64,000 bases of DNA from Gaeumannomyces sp. JS-464 (lineage: Eukaryota > Ascomycota > Sordariomycetes > Magnaporthales > Magnaporthaceae). Where the stretch lies: assembly GCA_002197995.1 (NCBI GenBank), contig NGZR01000001.1, positions 1,984,001 to 2,048,000 of the forward strand, written 5' to 3'. The notes under the pieces were generated by a model. That model was not told the DNA's origin. It ran no database searches and was given only the letters and a program-made list of their open reading frames with translations. Within the stretch, counting starts at the first letter, position 1. Every line of letters starts with the position of its first letter. The position numbers were made by a program, and so were the translations under genes. Positions 36,401 to 46,437 of this stretch are shown one piece after another.

Positions 36401-37430
36401 GTGTCGTTAGCCGAAGGGTGCAGCTCCGAGATGATCTCGAGGAGCCTGGGCAGCTTGGCGCGCGCAACCTCGTCGGCCATGCCCTCAAAGATCATCTCGA
36501 AGACGTCAAACACAGCCATGGTCAGGTGATCGCTCCCACTACGGGCGATACCGAGCAGCAGCTCGCAGAGCGGCTCGATCTTCTTGCTGGGCCAGCCGCC
36601 GCACGCCGACGCGATGGTCCTCGTGAGCTGGAGGGCATGGATCAGGTCCGGGTCGTGCGCGGCCTGCGCGGCCTTCTTATCCTTGCGCGCCAGCGCCACC
36701 CTGTCCGCCAGGCTCTGCATGGCCGTCTCGGCGCACATGTCGGCTGCCGGGTGGTCGAGGGACGGGCTCGGCGGGGGGCTCTTGAGGACGTTCCTGAGGG
36801 CATCCTGGGCTCGCTTCCGGATCTTGGGGCGGGGCTCCATGGCCAGGTTCAGGAGGCCGGCGACTGCCCTCCGGGGCCCGATCTGAACAACTGTGAGGCT
36901 CCATGATCCCGAGTCCTGGGCGAGGAGCAGGGTCTCCAGGCAGCCGATGGACGGCCTGAGCAGGGGGGCTGGCGCATCCTGGCGGGCAAGCGCCGGGGCG
37001 AGGTGTGTGAAGATGGTGGTGAATTTGGCTCGGAGGAGTGGCTGCGGCACGAAGGGGCCCACGAGATCCAGGAGGTAGACCAGCGATATAGCCTTGTCCT
37101 CGGCGATAGACTCCCCTGCAGACGCGCGGCCGAGGAGGCTCAGGAGGACGGCGAAGTAGCCCGTTGCGGTGGGCTCGGTTTTTTGTTCTTTCAGAGTCTC
37201 ATCGATAGCAGCAAGGACGACCCGGGTCTATAAAGGCAGTGGGCGCATGTTGTTAGCTTGGGTGGTGAAAAAGTTGGAGAGGCCGCCGTTGCCAGCAGGA
37301 AGACCCAGGCAGTTTGAGGGCGGCGACCCAAGGCGACTCCCTGCGCTCCTCAACCACACACCTGACGTTGGCTCTCCAGGTTCGGGTCACGGATCTTTTC
37401 CAATTTCTCAACAAGCGACGCCGATGCCAT
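33479..37430 (-). CDS. RRP12: ribosomal RNA-processing protein Rrp12, one apparent frame break
   Basis: Exon 1 (37430-37362) encodes MASASLVEKLEKIRDPNLES; after a 134-nt intron, exon 2 (37227-33479) carries the rest, about 1272 aa. The body is a HEAT-like alpha-solenoid with the NUC173 region in the first half (for example KIRKRAQDALRNVL and LPPWIAILSRAYDVS). The C-terminus is low-complexity: acidic DDDEEEDLSDGD, basic KERSKKRKE, and Gly/Arg-rich repeats. Rrp12 binds pre-40S particles and helps rRNA maturation and nuclear export. Frame is lost near 36212-36216, where FLANAF should continue into IPPEVLLEPSIFDEKVLEKL; one missing base restores it. The last 14 residues are oddly hydrophobic and AT-rich (ISLLLVLFVSGA), so the true stop may be slightly earlier. 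Confidence 0.92.
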
Positions 37431-38118
37431 TGTGAAAGCCCTGTGCTCGATCCAGCGGCAGTGGTCTTTCGGAGCCTCGCTTCTGTTCACCGCGCTGGAG
37501 TCGATCTCAACTCCGATTCGAGGGCGGGGATGGCCGCGCACCAAGAACTTTTTTTTTTTTTTTTTTTGTCGATCCCCGCTCCGATAATCGATAAGCGACA
37601 CCCTCCTCCATTTTTTTTTTCCCTCCCCAACCCTGCACTTTCTTTTCTCAAGGTCCACTTACCCTAGACTTCCCCACGCGTGTGGATCCTCCATGGATTT
37701 CCGAGCTCTTCACACCACAACCTGTGAGGAATTAGCCTGCACTTCTCATGTACTTCTAAAAAGGCATTAGACAAAACGAAACGAGGGACCGATAACAAGC
37801 GAACACAACCTTGGACTACAAAAAAAAAAATTTAATAAAAAAAAATAAAAAAATAAAAGGTAGTTGGCCACGCGATCGGTCTAGGTAGCCAGCCCAGCGG
37901 TATCAGTCAACCAGATCCCCACAGTTGCTGAATGACCTATAGATGGCTTTCTTTGAGTGCTACCCACAAGGCTAAAAATGACATGTAGCAGATACCCGGG
38001 GCGTAGGAAATGGTATTGGCAGCAGTAAACAAGCAAAAAGAGGACCGAGAGAAACAGCAGCGCAGATGTGGCAATCGACGTACAAGAAGACAAATAAAAT
38101 CGGCAAGGTGGGGACACC
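37431..38118. other. intergenic region between tandem genes
   Basis: RRP12 promoter and SEC17 3' flank, with a 19-nt T-run (37549-37567) and an A-rich block near 37820-37858. No gene seen. Confidence 0.6.
37549..37567. repeat. poly(T) tract upstream of RRP12
   Basis: 19 T, about 120 nt upstream of the RRP12 start. As a poly(A) tract on the coding strand it could be a nucleosome-excluding promoter element, as known in fungi. Confidence 0.85.
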
Positions 38119-39251
38119 TCAGGAAAACTCGTTGTCAGCCTCCTCGATCTGCTCCTTGATCCTCAGCAGGATCGTCGTCTTCCACTTGTCCAGCTTGGTC
38201 ATCCTGTCGAACGCGGCCAGGTCGTCCTCGAACTTTTCCCGGTTGTTGTCCGAGACGGCCTCGCAGATGTCGGCCAGCAGCTTGTACTCGCGCTGGCTCG
38301 GGAAGGCCGGGTCCATCTCGCCGTACTTCTCGAGCGCCCTCGTGGCCGAGATCATGTCCTTGGTCGCCAGGTGGCAGAGCCCGGCCTTGAGGAGGTACTC
38401 CTTGACCGAGTACTTCATCAGGTTGTTGTTGATGGACGCCTGCGCCACCTTCTCGTACGCCTCGATCGCCTTGTAGTAGTCGCCGTCGACCGCGGCGATG
38501 TCCGCCACCTTGAGCCACAGCTTGTTGGAGAGCCTGCACGGGGTTGAACGTGTTAGCCCTGGGGATTCGCCCGCCCTCGGGAGCCAAATACAGATAGCCC
38601 AAGCAAGGAAGACTTACACCGCAGCCCCATCTCCCTCATACCACTCGGCGCCGGCCTCGTACGCGGATATGGCACGCTTCAGGTCGCCGAGGTCGAGCTC
38701 GAACAGCTCGCCGAGCTTCTCCTTGAGGGTCGCCGCCCTGCGGAAGTTGCCCTTCTTGCAGTATTGTTGGATGGCGATCTCGGCGCAGCGGGCTGCGTCT
38801 TCGGGGCTAGATTTGTTGTAGGCCTTGAAGGCGTCCATATACGTGTTGGCGGCGTCGTCGGGCTCGTTCAGCTTGGAGTTCTGGATCTGCGCCGCCTTCT
38901 CGAACGTCTGGCCGGCCTCTCGGTCTGCATGCGGGAGTGGCCACCCCATAATTGCGTCAGCGAATCCCAAAAATGAGGACGCCAAGGCTTTGGGACGTTC
39001 GGATTCGCCCTCCCAAAACTACTGACCGGCCTTTTGCATCTTAAAGGCATTGGCGGCGGCGATGTACATGTCGACTGCGCCCAGGAGCTTGTCCTCCTTG
39101 GCGCCGAAGAGGCTCCAGCCTCCAGAAGCCCCAGCGAGGGCTTTGTCTGCCTGCAGGAGGCATGGCTTAGCAACAGCGATGGTGATGGCGCGCGGCGTGG
39201 GCTGCGGGAGGCGGGGCCAACCTTCTGGAGCAGAGCGCGGGGGTCCTCCAT
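38119..39251 (-). CDS. SEC17: alpha-SNAP, vesicular fusion protein Sec17
   Basis: Four exons: 39251-39222, 39150-39027, 38924-38618 and 38533-38119; 291 aa, the family's normal size, with clean frame. Starts MEDPRALLQK. TPR-like helices recur: LFGAKEDKLLGAVDMYIAAA, FEKAAQIQNS, ISAYEAGAEWYEGDG, YKAIEAYEKVAQASI. The C-terminal region that activates the ATPase includes FDRMTKLDKWKTTILLRIK and ends in acidic EEADNEFS. Sec17 docks on assembled SNARE complexes and recruits Sec18/NSF to disassemble them. It shares a 502-bp divergent promoter with the Gta3-like gene. The first exon is only 30 nt. All donors are good (GTTGGC, GTCAGT, GTAAGT). Confidence 0.95.
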
Positions 39252-39753
39252 CTTTGAAAGCTAGCTGGTCGAGCTGCGCACGACGATGATGAGCTGGTGG
39301 TCGGGATGGGTAGCTGGTGGGTGCAGTAGGTGTCTATGTGGTCTGTGTAGGTCGTTAAAGTCGCCGTCGATAACACGTCTCGTCGAGGTGGACCGGACTA
39401 GGGGGATTGCCTCGCAATGATGCGAGGTCAGCGCCACGGCGTTTCTGACGTTGCGTCAGTGGGGTAACTTGCCACCGCGGTAGTGGATAACTGCCCAAAG
39501 CATCCAGCTAGCGAGCGGCAACCGCCCAAATTGGCAGAATATATACCTGATCAAGACTAGCGTACGACGACATGAACCTTTTAGCTCCACCAGAAAATCA
39601 GTCATTGCGAGTGGAAGTCAATCCCATCAGCCTCGCCCAGACGTCCAAGAACCATGAGCACGTGACAGATACTCGTTCTATCCCTTCTAGACGCATAGTC
39701 TGTGAACGGCCATGCGCGTGGATACGAGCTGATCAGGGCTGGAATCGGAAAAC
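39252..39753. other. 502-bp divergent promoter
   Basis: Shared upstream region of SEC17 (-) and the Gta3-like gene (+). No other gene seen. Confidence 0.6.
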
Positions 39754-40398
39754 ATGGCATCGCTCAGCACCTCAAGCCCTAGGCTCTGGGCCATGGGGCC
39801 TCTGTCCCAACCAGTCCGCCGAGGCGCCGCCCCTCTTTTGCGGCAGGCCATGGCAGCGCACTGTCTCGCGCGCGGCTCAAGCAAGGCCGCAGCAGACGCA
39901 ACCCCAGACTTCGCCGACATCCTGTCCCGGCCAACATGGTCCGTCAGGTCCCTGCTACCGCCAGAAACAGCAGCAACATCACCACCAGACGCCACCTCCG
40001 ACACCACAATGACCCCAGCCCAGCTCCACCACCTCCTCCACCTCTCCGCCCTCCCGCTCCCGGCCTCGAGGGACGAGGAGGGCGACATGATCCGGACGCT
40101 GCAGGCGCAGCTGCGCTTCGTCCGGGACGTCCAGGCCGTCGACACGGCCGGCGTCGCCCCGCTGCGGTCCATCCACGACGAGACCCCGGCCGGCCGCAGG
40201 GAGCAGACCGTCGGGCTCGGCCAGCTGCGCGAGGAGCTGTCCCTGGAGCGCCCCTTTGGCCGCAGCAGGAGGCCGAGGAGGATAAAGCAGGCCGCCGCCG
40301 CCGCCGCGACCACGCACGAGCCCTGGGACGTCCTGCAGACCGCCCCGCGCAGGGCCGGAAACTACTTTGTTGTCAAGAGTCGCCAGGAGGCGCAGTAG
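39754..40398 (+). CDS. mitochondrial glutamyl-tRNA(Gln) amidotransferase subunit, Gta3/GatC-like
   Basis: A single uninterrupted 214-aa frame. The N-terminus is basic and Ser/Ala-rich with a plausible mitochondrial presequence (first about 40 residues). Then come TWSVRSLLPP, a helical block TPAQLHHLLHLSALPLPAS, the GatC-like helix MIRTLQAQLRFVRDVQAVDT, then GVAPLRSIHDET and a basic PFGRSRRPRRIKQ. This is the pattern of the fungal Gta3/GatC family, the small subunit that holds together the GatA-GatB enzyme making Gln-tRNA(Gln) in mitochondria. No intron. GVAPLR...DET is the best-conserved signature of the family. A divergent GatC itself is the alternative name. Confidence 0.75.
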   Translation: MASLSTSSPRLWAMGPLSQPVRRGAAPLLRQAMAAHCLARGSSKAAADATPDFADILSRPTWSVRSLLPPETAATSPPDATSDTTMTPAQLHHLLHLSALPLPASRDEEGDMIRTLQAQLRFVRDVQAVDTAGVAPLRSIHDETPAGRREQTVGLGQLREELSLERPFGRSRRPRRIKQAAAAAATTHEPWDVLQTAPRRAGNYFVVKSRQEAQ

Positions 40399-41561
40399 AT
40401 CCTTGATGAAATATGCATTCATCGTGCTGCTCATCCGTGTTTCCTTCCCATGCTTGAGAGGCAAAACTTGAGCATCCCTGGGGTCTCGAGCGATGTTGCG
40501 TGCTACTGTCGCCAGGTGGAAGGAGTATAGTACGCGAGGAGCCCGGATCGAATGGTGTACGAAAACGAATCGGGTAGGATCGACAAAGCAATGCTGGTGT
40601 CTGCGTGCCTAGAGGTACCTATCTGTGGTGGCACATGAGCCAACCTCCACGACACAAAGTCCTTGTCTGTCGCCCCGGCTTAACTCCTACTGGATCGCGT
40701 AAAGGCTTTCTTGATCTGGCGGCATATCCGAAAATAATCCCCAGGAAAGATAATCGCCGCTTCAACTTCGTTCTGTTCCTCCCCCTTCCTCTTCTCCCTC
40801 CAAACATTATTCTCACCCCGCACCTTTTGGGGCCTGACATGACGTGAACTACCACAAATACTACTCTCCTCCCACGCTCTCATAATACCCGTAAATGAAC
40901 TCCGAAAAGGTGCGGCCTCTTTCTCCGTATAAAAGCTTGCGCACAGCTGTGGCTTGTACTCTTCTCCTTGCTGTGATGGTGATGGGTGATGGGTGACGGG
41001 TGGGTTTGTTGCGCGTAATTCCGTGTGATTTGCGCAGAAAAATACAACGGCTTCTTTTCCTTCGTTAAAATCATGGTGCTCGTGGTTTTCGTGGGTGCTT
41101 TGGGAAGGGGGTTGAACAGTAACACGAACAAGAACAAGGAAAGGGCAGGTTAACTCCGTCAATATACAAATACATGGCTACAGTGTTGCATCCCTGTAAG
41201 CTTCGAGATTGGTCCAGCCGCCACGTAGGCCAGGATCTCCGATGTCGCGATCTCGACTTCGAGAATCTGATTGCTAGTCCCACTAGCCAGGGATAACCAG
41301 TAGCCAGTTTTGATGAAGTGTGGTTGTGACTGTTGGTGGGTGCGTTATAGGGAGGCAAGTTGCCTGCCCAGCGAGTTGGGCGAACGTGAAAGCAGAAGCG
41401 TTGCCGCTGCTCCAGAGACCCTCAAGAGCCTCCCCGCGCTCCAGGCCTGGATCGATGATTTGTGCTGAGACAAAATCACCGGAGAGTACGGTGGGATCTG
41501 GCGATAGTTTCTCGTTCTTCAACGCGCATTACAGGAGACTGGCATCTCAAAGGCTAGCCGT
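40399..41561. other. convergent intergenic region
   Basis: 3' flanks of two converging genes. Frames on both strands are short and domain-free. Confidence 0.55.
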
Positions 41562-44161
41562 CTACTTCCTGCTCTTGTTCCTGGTCCGGCCCCTAGACCT
41601 CCTAGGTCGCGTAGCTGGGGCTCCTGGAGCGCGCGTGTTCATCTGCGAGGCATTCACGGCTTGCAGCGCTGAGTCGGGCTCCTCGTCGACTATCGGCTCA
41701 GCTGTCTCCACGTGCCCGCAACGCTTGTCGTAGTCCAGATGCTCCTCGACGACTCTCAGCTCCGCTTCCCTCTCGGAGACCTTGATTGCGTCGACGTCTT
41801 CCAGTCCCAGGTCCTGAAGGATGGTTCCCACGAGGTAGTGATACCTCATGTGGTCCGTAATGAGAGCACTAGCATTGACGTTTTCGACGCCAGCCAGCTT
41901 GTCGATACGCTGCAGGCCCGCGACGCCAAACTGAGTGCAGCTGTGGCGATGGAGGAAGGCAAGCATGTAGTCCATCTCGGAATAGACATTGATCACCCTT
42001 CCCACCACGGCACTCCGAAGGGCAGACCACACGGTGGGGTCTGCAGGGACAGGGGTTCCCATCATGACGACGTTTTCGACGAGCCCAAAGATTCTCCTCT
42101 CCGCCAGGGTCATGAGGCACGTGTATATGGCCCTCGCCCCAAGACTGTATCCGATGAGGGTAACGCCACGGTCTCCATGGATACGGTGCAAGATAGCCTC
42201 GGCAAGAGTGGTGCCCGTCTTGTCGGCACGCGCCATGCAGTTGCTCCAAGGGTGGTCGAGGATCTTGCTGACCTTGAGAAGGCTGGCAGGCCAGCGACCC
42301 TCGTGAATGTTGATGACGGCTCGGTCGGTCAGAAGGTTCAGGGGCGTAAAGTCGGGGTACTCCTTGCGACGATCGGCAATCACCTTCTTGGCTTCCGACC
42401 AGGCAGCGCTCTTTGCCACCGTCTCCAGCGCCCAGCCAAGCCTGTCGAGCTGCTCCGCCTCCCATCGGACGCCATAAGTCTCTGCCTGCGACCCAAGGGC
42501 ACACCAGACCTTCACGGCGTCGTCTTTCTCCATTAGCCACCCGCTGACAGCCACGACGACGCGCAGTCTGCGGTTTTCCGCCCCAACCCCCGTGCACACG
42601 TGAACTCGGCACCCGCAGGCGCGTAAAATGGCAAGAACGCAAAGTCAGCCACGTCCTTATTGTACGTCTCCGCCGTCTTGCCTGCGCCTCGAGGGCCATA
42701 AAATCCGAAGACGGTACCGACTGCGATGCGGCTGTCAACGACAGAGCCCAGCAATGCAGCGGCAGTCGTGGGCGTCACGCCTCCATAGCCGGGAATCCAG
42801 CCGATGCCAATGGCTGAGAGGGCGTGAGGAAGATTGATACGATGCTGATTGGGCCCATGTGGCGCCGAGGGTATCTGATCTCATCCTCCTTCCTGGTTGC
42901 TGGGACGTCCTCTGGGCACGCCTCCTGAGCCAGGAGCGACAAGCCCTTGACCACCCGGACTTCGTCCAAGGCCAAGACATGAGCAGGGATCTCTAGAGAC
43001 GTCGCCAAGTTGAGCATCAGGATACGCGAGTACGGCAAGTAGCACTCGAGAGACAGCAGGAGGAGCATTGTTGAATGCAGGATCAGACGTCGCTTTCCGA
43101 GAGGTAGCTTCGTCAGCTCGTTCGGGACCGGCCGGTAGAGCTGGCTGAGCACGTTGTCGCTACCGGTCATGGATAGTTGCGGCTCTGAGTCCATTAGTAA
43201 ACGGCTACGAAGGGACGGGCACCTGGGAGAACTTACCATTGTGCGCAGGCTTTCCGTCCTCTGCTCCCGCCGGTTGCTGTATCATCTTATTGCTGACGGC
43301 CCTGCCGCCGCCCCTAAGTGCCCTTGGGCCGCGAGGGCCAGGTCCTGGCGGGGCATTCTCCTTCGAGGCTGGAGACCCGGTGATGGTAACCTCGCCGAAC
43401 CTCCGAAACACGTTCGACTGCCAGCGACGGTGCACCATCAACACGTCTCTCTGCAACGCCTCCAAAGTCGGTGTGACGGTGGAATATCCGGCGCTAGATG
43501 AGGCATCGTCGATGACCAAGGCGGCGCTCTTGGATTGGCCCGTCAGGGACAGAGTCTTGCCCTCTCCGAACTCAACCCCAAGGCCCCTCATATTATAGCT
43601 AGGCGGGATGGCCAAACTCGCGGCGCCAGCACCCCGCGGGCCCTCGGCCGGAGGGGTAGGAGAGGGTTCGAGGCTGCGGCTGATATTGTCTCGCATTATG
43701 TTGGTAATGGTGACAACGAGATAGAAGAGCTCAGTCATCTGCTCCGAGGTCAACAGCTCGCCAAGCTCTGTCGGCCGCTTGGGAACTGGGGGCCTGTTTT
43801 TGGGCCCCATCGGAGGCGGCGGCCCGTCTGGCTCGGGCTCAGGGGGGATGGGAGGGGATGGCGGCAAGTCTGGGCTGGCAGCTATGTCCTTGGACGACGG
43901 GACGTCGGTCGCTGAGGCTTCACCAGCACTGGGAGACGGCGTAGGGGGGATCTTGGCCAGGCTGGCAGGGGACGTGTCGAGGCTAGGCAGGTGACACGGA
44001 AGAAGTCGGGGAGGCCGCACTGCCGACGCGGGCGAGCAGCTGGGGCCTAGATGAGCAGAATCGTCCAGGCCGCTCTTGCTCTCCCGTGCCGGCTCGGGCG
44101 TCGAGGAAGTCGAAGGCGGTGACGCCATCTCGGCAGGTGGTGGGCTATCAGGGTGTACCAT
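41562..44161 (-). CDS. DUF726 alpha/beta-hydrolase-like protein, two apparent frame breaks
   Basis: Exon 1 (44161-43237) is a disordered Pro/Ser-rich N-terminus. It is followed by a 52-nt intron (donor GTAAGT, branch-like TACTAAT, acceptor CTCAG) and exon 2 (43184-41562). The C-terminal half is the DUF726 (TMCO4/Mil1-like) domain: VSGWLMEKDDAVKVW, VTLIGYSLGARAIY with the nucleophile-elbow GYSLG, VENVVMMGTPVPADP, and a C-terminal His in HSCTQFG. Yeast Mil1 is a membrane-associated lipase of this group. The middle hydrophobic block (IGIGWIPGYGGVTPTTAAALLG) is likely membrane-embedded. Frame breaks occur at about 42815-42850 and near 42602 (AEF to VCTGVGAENRRL). Two added bases give exactly 849 aa. 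Confidence 0.82.
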
Positions 44162-46437
44162 TAGGGGCAAGACAGGTGGTCAAGCGCTCCTTCCCAAGGG
44201 GGTGAAGATAAGTGGCCGGGGTTATCACCCACTGCAGTTTCCCGTTGCTGCTTCAACCACCAGGTCTTGCCTTCCCGATTTGATAAAATATGTCAGTACA
44301 GGCATCTATTTCGGGTTCTTCTTGGCGGGTGGGAGATGCATGAGCCATATTGCCGTATCAAGGCCTTGACTGGTAACGGGATGAGATGATGCTATTCAGA
44401 GTCGAAGGAGGGAGCGGCCAGAGCAAGGATAGACCAGATCTGTTCGTGGGACAGATACTAGCCGACAGGCAAATCTATGCATCTCTATGCCCGGCGAGGT
44501 GCTCTAGCGCACAGCCAGGAACAACTTACTAGACGATATTCAATAGCACCCCGAGGCTGTAGCCGATGACTGAGACAGAGCAGTTCGGAGCATGTGCCGT
44601 TGGGAGACAAGAGTTGTCGGCGAGAAGAGATCCTCAAAAAGACACAGAGACCACCGGAAGGGTTTGTGTGCGGAGAGGATGGTAACAATAAGGTATTGGC
44701 AGGATCCGAAGAGTTCTGTATCTCGCGATGTTGCCAGGCGAGGCTAGGTCGGGGTGGTTGTGATTTTCAGATTTGTTGCCCTGATGATTGTGGCAGGTGT
44801 TTGATAGAGAAATGTGGTATGCCCGGAAAAAAATAGAATCGAGGGAATAAATGCAAGCCCTTGCTTGAATTCCTGCCAGCAGGTAGGCCGTAGATATGAC
44901 GAGAATCTGAGATGGAAGTCAGGTCGTCCAGTTTCCTGGCCCGGAGCGCTCTCCCATGGCGGTGTGTTGTTTGCGTCAACAGCTGCCCAGGCTCTCGCGG
45001 AGAACAAGTGGCAGGTAACACCTTTGGGTGAGGCAAAGCGGTGGCAGGCCCGTCTGGACCACGGCATCGGACAGCCCAGGGAATATATAGCTGCCGAGGG
45101 CGTCCACGGCGCGGGTGAGCTGTGGTGGGCTGGTGAAGCACCCCCTATTGATGGGAGCATGATATGGTATTTCTGGCTTGTCATGGAAGGCAGTAGATCG
45201 TCGAAATGAGACAAAGCAGATGGGAGAACAGCAACATCAGAGAACCAGCGGTCGACCGAATTTCTAAGTAGCACAAACGGCTTTCCGACAATGCCTGGTG
45301 GTTCCCGAGGAGCTAATACACATTTCGCGAGAAGATGCGGGAAAGGGGCCGACAGCACCACAGACACACCACCGAGCCGCCTCCGTCTTCTTCTCTCACC
45401 AAGGCGCAGTGTTTAAGAGGCATCTATCTGGGTGAGCCTCCAAGCTCGAGTCAAGCCCGTGATCAGAGATAGCTACCACCTACCCGCACTCTCTTTCGCC
45501 CGTCTGCCCCATCCTTCGTCCGTATTCCGACGCCTCATCCGCCTCGCCATTCCCTGGTCGGTTTTTGACGTCAAAAGGCTCCACGCGAACAGTGGACCAG
45601 GCTGTGTGTGCTACCCAAGAGGCAACTGGGAAAAGAGCGGAGGATTTGCTTGGCTTATCTGGATCCCGTCGTGTGGCTCCCTCACGTACATCCTGGTAAA
45701 GCCCCCGCGTTTTTGTTGGGCGCCACCCCAAGGCAGCCAGCCGTTTGGGTACCGTGTAGAAGATTCAGCCCCCTACGCACGCTTGGTGGAAGTATGGCTG
45801 GGCCTGTTGGGGTCTACGCACTTATTTCAGGGATAAACATCAGTTGGTGAAAACATGTAGTGTAGTGGTGAGACTAGTATCGACTACTGATATGTTCACA
45901 CCATACTGGACCATGGGGCCCAGAGATAGCATATGCAAGGTATTTTATGTCACATGCCCGTTTGTAAACCAAGTCGCAACCACGTCGCAGTGCCCGGCCA
46001 GCGGGGAAGACATGTAGGTACCCGTCTGGTGACCGGTCAGGAAATCATACTCCCATCCGAGCCTGAGAAGACAGAGTACAATTATAAAACGTCATATTCC
46101 AGGCCTCAAGCTCGTCAATACGAAGAACTGATTTTTGAAGGTACATAGGGTCGGTAGGTTCCTAGTTTTACTGTCAAGTCCCTCCATTAGAGAGAGGTTG
46201 ACAGAGGAAAGACGCTTTGACGTGACCTGTTTATTCGGTGATTCCAAGGTTTTCCAATCTCGGGACGTACACATTAGAGAAGATCCTATATAGGGGTCTA
46301 TGTGCGATGTGTGATATACCAAAAGATATCCGAAACGCCAAATCAAGCCGGTGGGAGAAAAGAAAGACAGAGAGCCTGCGCCGTGAAGGGAAAACAAAAA
46401 AACTGGTGGAGCAGACACCAACTATGGCTCTAGTGCA
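44162..46437. other. 2.3-kb intergenic region between tandem genes
   Basis: Upstream of the DUF726 gene and downstream of the Tag1-like gene, both on the minus strand. A 207-codon minus-strand frame at 44744-45367 starts with GTG and shows no domain; not accepted. Otherwise empty. Confidence 0.5.

Noticed and set aside
44744..45367. 207-codon minus-strand frame
   Set aside because: Starts with GTG, no domain, no codon bias like neighbouring genes.
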